Part shown: piece after piece, positions 1 to 5,404 of the stretch
Layout of the letters: each line of letters opens with the position of its first letter
How positions within the stretch are numbered: position 1 is the stretch's first letter
The notes under the pieces: generated by a model
What the model saw: only the letters and a program-made list of their open reading frames with translations
What the model was told of the DNA's origin: nothing
The model's database searches: none
Program-made: the position numbers and the translations under genes
Assembly (NCBI GenBank): GCA_004557655.1
Contig: SFGJ01000046.1
Location: forward strand, 1-6,044
Source of the DNA: Clostridiales bacterium
GTDB lineage: Bacteria > Bacillota > Clostridia > Oscillospirales > Oscillospiraceae
DNA: 6,044 nt
Reading direction: 5' to 3'

Positions 1-40
1 AGCATTAGCGCACACTAAACTATATATGAGGTGAGTTAAA

Positions 41-370
41 ATGAAGAATCCAGTTGATTCTTTTGCTGCTGCCCTCCGTGCTGCCCGAGCAAAGCGGCAT
101 CTTACCCAAAGGGCACTGGCAGATAATCTGCACATGAGCGTCCGCACCATCATTGAGATTGAACTCGGGCGCAGCAACCCACGATTTGAAACGGTTGCAT
201 TGTTGGCAAAAGAAATGAATATCAGTCTGGATGCCATCGTATTTCCCGATACGGCAACTGCCACGGTATCAAAAAGCGTTACAGATTTCTTTGCAGGAAA
301 AAGTGAAGCGGAAATACAGAAGTACATTTCCCTCTGCCAGCAGGCAGACGCATTTAAGACTAACAAATAA
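41..370 (+). CDS. XRE/Cro-type helix-turn-helix transcriptional regulator
   Basis: Small cytoplasmic DNA-binding protein of 109 residues. Residues about 8-65 form a complete XRE/Cro helix-turn-helix: the recognition region reads TQRALADNLHMSVRTI, followed by the usual IELGRSNPRFETV segment and a last helix LLAKEMNISLDAIVF. The C-terminal 40 residues look helical and carry no domain I recognise. The start is well supported: GAGGTGA at 28-34 lies six bases before the ATG. It is a single gene closed by a hairpin terminator directly after its stop and converges with the MerR gene. Proteins of this size and shape are common as repressors in mobile elements and as stand-alone regulators; the sequence does not reveal the target. 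Its own promoter is mostly outside the window, although TATATA at 21-26 could be a -10 element. Confidence 0.9.
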   Translation: MKNPVDSFAAALRAARAKRHLTQRALADNLHMSVRTIIEIELGRSNPRFETVALLAKEMNISLDAIVFPDTATATVSKSVTDFFAGKSEAEIQKYISLCQQADAFKTNK

Positions 371-407
371 AAGGCGACTGTTTGGAAAACCGGCAGTCGC
401 CTTTTTT
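369..407 (+). terminator. Intrinsic terminator, probably bidirectional
   Basis: AAGGCGACTG (371-380) pairs perfectly with CAGTCGCCTT (394-403), extendable by two A-T pairs, with a 13-base loop. On the + strand the stem runs into six T residues (402-407), immediately after the XRE stop. On the - strand the same stem is followed by TTTTATTT, so it could also stop transcription coming from the MerR gene. Confidence 0.9.
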
Positions 408-420
408 ACATAAAACATAA

Positions 421-458
421 GTAGGGGCGACGAGGCGTTTTAGCCTCGCCGCCCCTGC
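421..458. repeat. Intergenic GC-rich palindrome (REP-like hairpin)
   Basis: A 16-base arm (421-436) faces its near-perfect inverse (443-458) across a six-base loop GTTTTA. The only departures are one G.T wobble and one A.C mismatch (a G.T pair on the other strand). There is no T run after it, so it is not a standard terminator. Its GTAGGGGCGAC... form resembles dispersed GTAGGGGCG-type palindromes I recall from clostridial intergenic regions; that resemblance is from memory and only one copy occurs in this window. Confidence 0.6.
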
Positions 459-527
459 GGTTCGTTTGAATAGAAGATACGATTGTCCCTATGTTACTTT
501 ATGCTTGGGCTGCATATTTTTCTTCTA

Positions 528-1385
528 TCAATGTTGCGGGTACTGCCTTATAAACGTTTCATTTGCTATTTGCAGGGCTTTGTAATACTCACGATAAGAC
601 GGACTTAACCTTTGCATAGCCGGAATAAAAACCTCATTATAACCGCTTTCATTCTGGAATTGCTTCAAACATTCTTGTAAGCGGTATGCAGGGGTTGCTT
701 TGTATTCCTCCGATTCCATAACAGCTCGATATTGTTTAAGCATATCCTTGTTGTCATGGATATACTGCTCTGGATTCTCCATAGCAGCCGAAAGTGCTGC
801 GGACGCATTTTGAATAATGGCAATATCGGTATTCCTTATTGCTTCATCAAGATATTCTTGCAGATCCCCAGAAACGGTGACAGTAATACCATCTAAGAAA
901 CTGATGATTGTTTCAAATGCGTCCTGCTGTTCCTCCGTTGTGATCATCTCTCCCAAAAACGGAGCAAAGTGTAAGCATACGAATTTCCCATAGCAGCCGG
1001 GAAACTTGTCAAGGATACGGGTCAGTATGGATTGCTTTTTTTGAAGTGCGTCCATCTGTGTTCGGATATGATCCCAATCGCCGCCGTCCGCAAGCTGCTT
1101 GATCAACGCTTGCTTTGTTTGCAGGTCAGCAATTTCAAGTTCTTTTTTGTTGAGAACATCATAAATTGCCGGTAAGCCCTCTTTTTCTAAGACAGTACGG
1201 ATATCCGACACTGAAAAACCCAATCCACGCAATACTGCAATCCTTTTGAGTTTTGAAACATCTGCATCGGAAAACTGGCGATACCCGTTGTCCATGATAA
1301 CCGGACTGATCAAGCCCTGCTCGCCATAATATTCAATCGCTTTTTTGGTTAGATTGCATTCTCTGCATACTTCATTTATGAGCAT
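528..1385 (-). CDS. MerR-family transcriptional regulator with a long C-terminal domain
   Basis: Activator/repressor of 285 residues. The N-terminus is a typical MerR winged helix: LINEVCRECNLTKKAIEYYG is the helix-turn-helix, NGYRQFSDADV the wing, and LKRIAVLRGLGFSVSDI the second helical pair. Residues about 75-125 (ELEIADLQTKQALIKQL...) should form the dimerising antiparallel coil. The remaining 160 residues are mainly helical and presumably sense a ligand, but I recognise no named effector domain. An in-frame ATG at 1400 gives five extra residues (MEVSK), but that codon lies inside the ribosome site GGAGGTGA (1398-1391), which sits five bases before the ATG at 1385, so 1385 is the better start. 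It lies downstream of the surface operon but has its own promoter, so it need not control that operon. The gene is clearly lower in GC than the surface genes to its right. Confidence 0.9.
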   Translation of the reverse strand: MLINEVCRECNLTKKAIEYYGEQGLISPVIMDNGYRQFSDADVSKLKRIAVLRGLGFSVSDIRTVLEKEGLPAIYDVLNKKELEIADLQTKQALIKQLADGGDWDHIRTQMDALQKKQSILTRILDKFPGCYGKFVCLHFAPFLGEMITTEEQQDAFETIISFLDGITVTVSGDLQEYLDEAIRNTDIAIIQNASAALSAAMENPEQYIHDNKDMLKQYRAVMESEEYKATPAYRLQECLKQFQNESGYNEVFIPAMQRLSPSYREYYKALQIANETFIRQYPQH

Positions 1386-1390
1386 TTTAC

Positions 1391-1398
1391 TCACCTCC
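1391..1398 (-). promoter_or_regulatory. Ribosome binding site deciding the MerR start
   Basis: GGAGGTGA on the - strand, five bases before the ATG at 1385. It overlaps the competing upstream ATG at 1400, which itself has no ribosome site, and so argues for the shorter protein. Confidence 0.75.
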
Positions 1399-1404
1399 AT
1401 ATAT

Positions 1405-1435
1405 AGGATAAGCTAACCCCCAAGGTGACAGTCAA
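1405..1435 (-). promoter_or_regulatory. MerR-type promoter with 19-base spacer
   Basis: On the - strand TTGACT (1435-1430) and TATCCT (1410-1405) are separated by 19 bases. MerR-family regulators classically act on promoters with 19-20 base spacers by twisting the DNA between -35 and -10. The spacer holds a weak dyad, ACC-N5-GGT with poorly matching flanks, as a possible operator. The promoter directs the MerR gene itself, which suggests autoregulation. The predicted RNA start would lie close to base 1398, giving a very short leader. Confidence 0.6.
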
Positions 1436-1587
1436 TAGGTTTTTCAATTTTTTTCATTGAAAGTCAAAACGCGCGGTCTTGTCGCCACAAAGTCGCTGCC
1501 TGCTCGTGCTGTTCGGTTTTACGCATATGATTCTGGATCAACTTGACTTAATCATTAACGCCTCATTATTTTAGTCTATGGGATTAT

Positions 1588-2274
1588 TTAGCCTACTCTT
1601 TTTCTTTTGCTATATACAGAAGTTCCTGCTAAACCGAACACGCTTACCGCCAACAGTACCATCCACAATGCCATGTGGCTGTTATCTCCGGTCTGTGGGG
1701 AATTGCTCGGTTCGGAAGGTGAGGAAGTTTCTCCGCTAACCTTTTCACCGAGAACATAATATGGGCTGCCGTCTGTGGTAAAGGTGAGAGAGCCGTCCTC
1801 CACGCTGATAGTCAAACCGGAAACATTTCCTTCACCGGTCAGGGAGTACGCCGCAAAGTCGGTCAGCTTCTCCGGTTGCTTGATGGTGACGGTCACGCCG
1901 TCCGCCGCCTTTATATTGCCGCTTGCGTCAATGAAATAGATATGCAGCGGCAATAAGGTCTTCGCCTTGCCGTCCAGAACGCCGCCAATCCAGTCCAAGG
2001 CGTCCTTTTCGGTGATCGGATCGATAACAAGCTGCCAGCCGGGTTTCAAAGCACCGCTGACGGTAATCTCCGTGCCGCCGGGGAGTACGGTGGTTCCCTG
2101 ACCGTTTTCGTCCACAGGAACCGTATTCCATTGCTTGTTTTCAATATACCGGGCGTATACGCCGATGTCGGTTTGCCGGTTTTCACCGTCCAGATTGGAT
2201 TCCGCCGCAAAAGCGGTGACGGAACAGAATAGCGTCAGAACCACTGTAAGAAAAAATGCGAGGATTCTTTTAAT
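1588..2274 (-). CDS. Cell-wall-anchored surface protein with SPQTG sorting signal, apparent ATT start
   Basis: Exported protein of 228 residues when started at the ATT at 2274. That start gives a full signal peptide MKRILAFFLTVVLTLFCSVTAFA, with cleavage expected after AFA. The usual ATG/GTG/TTG choice (GTG at 2244) would remove the positively charged N-terminal end and has no ribosome site. Residues about 35-180 form a beta-rich extracellular region that I cannot assign to a family. A Ser/Pro/Glu linker (180-191) leads to SPQTG (192-196), a hydrophobic span (about 201-221) and the tail KRKR, together a textbook sortase substrate; SPxTG variants are known for clostridial sortases. It is the last gene of the surface operon and its start overlaps the stop of the membrane protein gene by one base, so translation is probably coupled. 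It is the only wall-anchored member here and could be the anchor of the assembly. No sortase is in the window. Confidence 0.85.
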   Translation of the reverse strand: MKRILAFFLTVVLTLFCSVTAFAAESNLDGENRQTDIGVYARYIENKQWNTVPVDENGQGTTVLPGGTEITVSGALKPGWQLVIDPITEKDALDWIGGVLDGKAKTLLPLHIYFIDASGNIKAADGVTVTIKQPEKLTDFAAYSLTGEGNVSGLTISVEDGSLTFTTDGSPYYVLGEKVSGETSSPSEPSNSPQTGDNSHMALWMVLLAVSVFGLAGTSVYSKRKRVG

Positions 2275-2780
2275 TACGATGCACCTCCTATAGCGGTATT
2301 CAGGGTGGCGGAGCCTGCGCTGAAGTAGGTTTCCGGCTCGTAGCCCATGATCTTCAGCTTGATTTTCGTGCCTGCCGTAAGATTTTCGGTCAGCGCCACA
2401 TCTTTGACATATTCGCCGGGGCGAATCAGCCCGGTTTCGCCTAAGATATTATCGTTTTCGTCCAGTACCCGCAGCTTGAGCCACACTTCATTTTCGGCGG
2501 GATTGGTCAGGTAGACGGCGGCATTGCTGCCCTCCATTACCACATTGCCGCATACCGAAAAACGGTAGCCCATGCCATCCCGGTAAGGGGAGATGTAGCC
2601 AAGGTTTTCCGGCACCTCCGGCACGCCTGCCACGGCAGTGGCGTCAAAAGGCGGCGGGGCAAATTCCGCTGTTTTATGTTTCCTGCCAAATACCAGTGCG
2701 GCAGCCATGACAGCCAGTGCAATCGCAAGCACCCCACAGAGAACGGGAACGGTTTTATTTGTTTTCGGATTCTTTTTCAT
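2274..2780 (-). CDS. Single-pass membrane protein with extracellular beta-rich domain, uncharacterised
   Basis: Protein of 168 residues. The start at 2780 (MKKNPKTNKTV) is chosen because AAGGAG lies seven bases upstream; an in-frame ATG at 2813 adds eleven residues but has no ribosome site. A basic N-terminus and one hydrophobic segment (about 11-32, VPVLCGVLAIALAVMAAALVF) are followed by basic RKHK, so it should be an uncleaved membrane anchor. A proline-rich stalk (FAPPPFDATAVAGVPEVPENL, about 40-60) leads to a beta-rich domain with the segments VYLTNPAENEVWLKLRVLDE and GLIRPGEYV (118-125). The IRPG segment and its surroundings recur in the partial gene at the right edge, so the two look like paralogs. 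It lies between two secreted beta-helix genes and the wall-anchored gene, which suggests a role in holding or assembling the secreted proteins; this is inferred from position only. I do not recognise a named family. Confidence 0.85.
   Translation of the reverse strand: MKKNPKTNKTVPVLCGVLAIALAVMAAALVFGRKHKTAEFAPPPFDATAVAGVPEVPENLGYISPYRDGMGYRFSVCGNVVMEGSNAAVYLTNPAENEVWLKLRVLDENDNILGETGLIRPGEYVKDVALTENLTAGTKIKLKIMGYEPETYFSAGSATLNTAIGGAS
2282..2289 (-). promoter_or_regulatory. Strong ribosome binding site in front of an ATT start
   Basis: AGGAGGTG on the - strand, seven bases before the ATT at 2274 and inside the 3' end of the preceding gene. Its quality and spacing are what point to ATT as the initiation codon of the SPQTG protein. 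Confidence 0.75.
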
Positions 2781-2855
2781 TCTGCGTCTCCTTGTTGGGT
2801 CGTCCTGTCTCATGTGGCGGCGCCGGACGGAGCCGATGCCGTCAGATCAAACAGG

Positions 2856-2898
2856 ACAGCCGTGGGAAGGGGCTGTCATTCCAGCCCCTTCCGGCTGT
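2856..2898 (-). other. Long intergenic stem-loop inside the surface operon
   Basis: GGAAGGGGCTG (2865-2875) pairs perfectly with CAGCCCCTTCC (2882-2892) around a six-base loop. The stem continues with ACAGCC (2856-2861) and GGCTGT (2893-2898) after a three-base bulge, giving 17 pairs in all. On the transcribed strand no U run follows, so it is not a classic terminator. It sits right after the stop of the 377-residue protein gene and could protect the upstream message or reduce expression of the membrane and anchor genes. Confidence 0.7.
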
Positions 2899-2914
2899 TG
2901 GCTATGAAAATGGT

Positions 2915-3000
2915 TTATTTCGCAGTAACCGTCCATGTGTTGTCGCCGTGGTCGGTCACGGTGTAGGCGTCGGTGTCCACATAGGAAGTGGGGTCAAAAT
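2915..3000 (-). repeat. Duplicated segment encoding the C-terminal cap
   Basis: Highly similar and collinear with 4079-4164 (offset 1164). Both encode FDPTSYVDT-AYTVTD-GD-TWTVTAK and end at a TAA stop, so both proteins share the same C-terminal unit. Confidence 0.85.
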
Positions 3001-4048
3001 TGTTGTAGCTACCGGGGAGGACGGTAACGACAGAAGCGGCATAGTAGTTGTTAATGCCGCCTTCCATGTACATCGTTCCGCTGAGTGTCAGGGTGACGGT
3101 ATCGGAGTACCCTTGTTCGTTGCAAATCGAATAACCGTCGATAGTTCCGTTCAGCGTGCTGCCTGTCACAGTGGCAGTACAACAGTTATACAAAGGATAG
3201 TAGTTATTCGCATTCAGCGTGCAGTTCTCAAAGGTAACGGTTCCTAAGTTGTGCACCACAGCTTTTCTGTCTGTGGTGTTTGAAACGGTACCGCCCTTGA
3301 CGGTGCAAACAGTGTCCGGTAAAATATAGATTGTATTTTCGGCGGAGGAAGTCAGCGTGAAGCCATTCAGGTCAATGGTGACTGGCGTTCCGGTTGAGAC
3401 GGTAAGATCCTGATCTGTGGTAATATCCCCGCCCAGCTTGACGGTGCCGCCGGCGTTGACTGCCGCCTGCAGTGCCTCTAAGGTGGTTACGCCGGTGGCA
3501 GTTTCACCGCCCTCAGCGGAGCCGGTCTTTGCAACGGTCACGGTGATAGTGCCAAGGGTTTTATCCGCGTCGATTGCCGCACCGCTGATGCCGAAGTTGG
3601 CGGTAGCGGTGGGAGCGGCGGAAACTTCCGTGCCCTCGGCGGTGGCAAGCTCCAGAACCTTGTCATTTGCAGTGCCGCTGGTTTCGGTGAAGGTACCGAC
3701 TACGCCGGCAACATCGGCTTTGAAGTCCAAAGTGGCGTTCACAGCGACATTCGAATGGTTTTTGACGGTGATGGAAGGGGTGTTGTCCGACCAGCCGCCT
3801 TCTGTCGCACCTTCATAGGCGTGAGTGGCGGGGTTCCATGTACCCTGCGATGGGGCGGTGTAGGTGAAGTTCATCGCTTCCCACACAATATCCACGGAGA
3901 TTTTCTCGTCCGCAGCCGTGCCGGGAGTGTAGGTGCCGTTTACGGTGATATCGGTACCAGAGGTGCCGTCGTTAGTTGCCGCGAAGGCTGTGACGGACAT
4001 GGACAGCGCCATTGCAAGCGCAAGAATAATAGATAGTATTTTTTTCAT
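2915..4048 (-). CDS. Secreted beta-sandwich plus beta-helix surface protein (paralog of the ubiquitin-bearing protein)
   Basis: Exported protein of 377 residues. The signal peptide MKKILSIILALAMALSMSVTAFA is cleaved probably after residue 23. AAAGGAG lies eight bases before the ATG. Residues about 33-172 form a beta-sandwich-like domain (ITVNGTYTPGT..., ISVDIVWEAMNFTYTAPSQG, ITVKNHSNVAVNATLDF). After a Gly/Thr/Glu linker (173-188), residues about 190-350 have the look of a right-handed parallel beta-helix: LQAAVNAGGTVKLGGDIT, then PVTIDLNGFTLT and short repeated strands of the type VTFENCTL and ATVTGSTL. The C-terminus is a small conserved cap (SYVDTDAYTVTDHGDNTWTVTAK). There is no sorting signal, membrane anchor or choline-binding repeat, so it is either released or held by partners. 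It is 88% identical to the downstream-encoded paralog's equivalent sandwich region over 124 residues. No catalytic residues of polysaccharide lyases could be identified, so a structural or adhesive role is more likely than an enzyme, but this is unproven. Confidence 0.9.
   Translation of the reverse strand: MKKILSIILALAMALSMSVTAFAATNDGTSGTDITVNGTYTPGTAADEKISVDIVWEAMNFTYTAPSQGTWNPATHAYEGATEGGWSDNTPSITVKNHSNVAVNATLDFKADVAGVVGTFTETSGTANDKVLELATAEGTEVSAAPTATANFGISGAAIDADKTLGTITVTVAKTGSAEGGETATGVTTLEALQAAVNAGGTVKLGGDITTDQDLTVSTGTPVTIDLNGFTLTSSAENTIYILPDTVCTVKGGTVSNTTDRKAVVHNLGTVTFENCTLNANNYYPLYNCCTATVTGSTLNGTIDGYSICNEQGYSDTVTLTLSGTMYMEGGINNYYAASVVTVLPGSYNNFDPTSYVDTDAYTVTDHGDNTWTVTAK
3420..3478 (-). 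repeat. Duplicated segment encoding the first beta-helix turn
   Basis: Nearly identical to 4572-4630 (offset 1152). Both encode LQAAVNAGGTVKLGGDIT. The DNA between this segment and the C-terminal cap is divergent in the two genes. Confidence 0.85.
3538..3949 (-). repeat. Tandem-duplication copy A, beta-sandwich coding segment
   Basis: Aligns without any insertion or deletion with 4657-5068 (constant offset of 1119 bases). The encoded 124 residues differ at about 15 positions. Long stretches are identical in DNA, for example around GGGGTTCCATGTACCCTGCG, pointing to a recent duplication or gene conversion. Confidence 0.9.
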
Positions 4049-4078
4049 TGTATATACTCCTTTCGTGAATCGCTATAC

Positions 4079-5386
4079 TTATTTCGCAGTGACCGTCCAG
4101 GTGCCGTCGCCGTTGTCGGTCACGGTGTAGGCGCCGGTGTCCACATAAGAGGTGGGGTCAAAGTTGTAGATGCCGGCGACGACGGTAACATTTCCGTTCA
4201 TTGTGTTAATTGTGTATTTTTTTCCGGAGAGATTCACGGTGCCTTCAAGGGAAATAGTACCTGATTCGCAGAAAATAGCTGCGATATCACTAATCAATGT
4301 ACTGTTTTTGACGGTTGTTACAGCATCATCATCGCCACTGTACAGTGCAGAACGATCTGTACGAATCGTACAACCTTCAATCATCAATGTACCGCTTTTA
4401 CTATAGTTGTAGACAGCATTATCGCCCGTAGCCGTGATGCTGCCGCCCATTATTGTGCAACTGCCGGATAAAAGCCAAACGCAAACACTACGACCACTTC
4501 CTGTAATCGTGTGTCCGTTCAGGTCCAGAACCACGGGTGTAGCGGCTTCAATATTCAGCGAACTTTCCAGCGTAATATCCCCGCCCAGTTTGACGGTGCC
4601 GCCGGCATTGACTGCCGCCTGCAGTTCCTCATAGGTGTCAATGGCATTTTTGATAGTCACGGTGATAGTGCCGAGGGTTTTATCTGCGTCGATTGCCGCA
4701 CCGCTGATGCCGAAGTTTGCAGTAGCGGTGGGAGCATTTGAAACCTCTGTGTCAACGGCGGTTGCAAGTTCCAGAATGTTGTCATTTGCAGTGCCGCTGG
4801 CTTCGGTGAAGGTGCCGATTACACCGGCAACATCAGCGGTGAAGCCCAAAGTGGCGTTCAAAGCGACATTGGAATGATTTTTGACGGTGATGGCGGGAGT
4901 GTTATCCGACCAGCCGCCTGCTGCCTGCCCTTCATAGGCGTGGGTAGCGGGGTTCCATGTACCCTGCGATGGGGCGGTGTAGGTGAAGTCCATAGCATCC
5001 CACACAATATCCACGGAGATTTTCTCGTCCGCCGTTGTGCCGGCTTGGTAGACACCCGTTACGGTGATCTCCCGCACATCCGTGTCGGTCTGTTGCACTT
5101 CCAAACGGAGCGTAGATTCTTTTTGTATGTTATAATCCGACAGATTTTTACCTTCATCCAACTGCTCTCCGTTGAAAAACAGCAGTTGGTTTTCCGGCAG
5201 AATACCCTCTTGTTCAAAAATCTTTTCTTTCGTGGCTTCAATGGAATCTGTCGGCTCCACTTCGATGGTAATGGTCTTGTCCGCCGCCTTTACAAATATC
5301 TGCATGGCGGATGCCTGAATCGACATGGATACCACGAGAAACAGGGAAAGAAATACCGCAAAAAGGCGTCTGTTTGTTTTTTTCAT
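4079..5386 (-). CDS. Secreted ubiquitin-domain / beta-sandwich / beta-helix fusion protein
   Basis: Exported protein of 435 residues; AAGGAGG lies seven bases before the ATG. Residues 1-27 are a signal peptide ending IQASA. Residues 28-99 are a ubiquitin domain starting MQIFVK. Residues about 106-245 are the same beta-sandwich region as in the neighbouring 377-residue protein (ISVDIVWDAMDFTYTAPSQG, ITVKNHSNVALNATLGF). Residues about 250-407 are a probable beta-helix (LQAAVNAGGTVKLGGDIT, PVVLDLNGHTITGSG, then strands such as LMIEGCTIRTD and TTVKNSTLISD). Residues 408-435 are the shared C-terminal cap. It has no wall-sorting motif or membrane anchor. It is the upstream member of a tandem duplication: the only extra part is the ubiquitin domain, which is also much lower in GC than the DNA after it. 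The domain order and open frame argue for a working gene, not a chimeric artefact. The likely role is surface display or release of a ubiquitin-like fold toward host cells, protozoa or proteases; no experimental function can be claimed from sequence. Confidence 0.92.
   Translation of the reverse strand: MKKTNRRLFAVFLSLFLVVSMSIQASAMQIFVKAADKTITIEVEPTDSIEATKEKIFEQEGILPENQLLFFNGEQLDEGKNLSDYNIQKESTLRLEVQQTDTDVREITVTGVYQAGTTADEKISVDIVWDAMDFTYTAPSQGTWNPATHAYEGQAAGGWSDNTPAITVKNHSNVALNATLGFTADVAGVIGTFTEASGTANDNILELATAVDTEVSNAPTATANFGISGAAIDADKTLGTITVTIKNAIDTYEELQAAVNAGGTVKLGGDITLESSLNIEAATPVVLDLNGHTITGSGRSVCVWLLSGSCTIMGGSITATGDNAVYNYSKSGTLMIEGCTIRTDRSALYSGDDDAVTTVKNSTLISDIAAIFCESGTISLEGTVNLSGKKYTINTMNGNVTVVAGIYNFDPTSYVDTGAYTVTDNGDGTWTVTAK
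4657..5068 (-). repeat. Tandem-duplication copy B, beta-sandwich coding segment
   Basis: Partner of 3538-3949, within the ubiquitin-bearing gene. The similarity ends at its right-hand side just before the ubiquitin segment, so the ubiquitin domain lies between the signal peptide and the duplicated part. Confidence 0.9.
5090..5305 (-). other. Ubiquitin-like domain coding segment (residues 28-99 of the 435-residue protein)
   Basis: Hand alignment with human ubiquitin (recalled) gives 44 identities over 72 residues with one single-residue gap in the first beta turn. Kept are MQIFVK, KTIT, EVEP, EGI and the unbroken LSDYNIQKESTL (ubiquitin 56-67). Lysines equivalent to K6, K11, K27, K29 and K63 are present; K33 is Gln (residue 59) and K48 is Glu (residue 74). 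In the Ile44 patch, I44 is Phe (70), V70 is Glu (96), H68 is Arg (94), and L8 is lost or Ala. The RLRGG tail is replaced by QQTDTD. Counted GC is about 43% over 5101-5303, against about 65% in the sandwich-coding stretch 4921-4980. Confidence 0.93.
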
Positions 5387-5404
5387 TGGGCTTCCTCCTT
5401 ATAC

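Noticed and set aside
1460..1545. Short - strand open stretch MRKTEQHEQAATLWRQDRAF as a gene or gene remnant in the gap 1436-1587
   Set aside because: Only 20 codons, no ribosome site and no family match I can defend. I see no clear gene or terminator in this gap; it may be degraded coding DNA.
2781..2813. Eleven-residue N-terminal extension of the membrane protein (ATG at 2813)
   Set aside because: No ribosome site before 2813, while AAGGAG is well placed before the ATG at 2780.
2856..2898. Stem-loop as a full transcription terminator
   Set aside because: No U run follows on the transcribed strand, and the genes on both sides appear to belong to one operon.
2638..3247. Long + strand open frames opposite the surface genes
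   Set aside because: They are antisense shadows of GC-rich coding DNA: low-complexity translations, no ribosome sites, and the - strand frames have signal peptides and domain similarity.
3417..3818. A 133-residue + strand frame rich in Val, Pro and Ser, with a similar one at 4635-4877
   Set aside because: The resemblance between the two arises because they lie opposite the duplicated - strand segments; neither has a start signal.
2915..5386. Beta-helix regions as pectate lyases or other polysaccharide enzymes
   Set aside because: Only the general repeat pattern is visible; no catalytic or calcium-binding residues could be identified, so an enzyme call would be unsupported.
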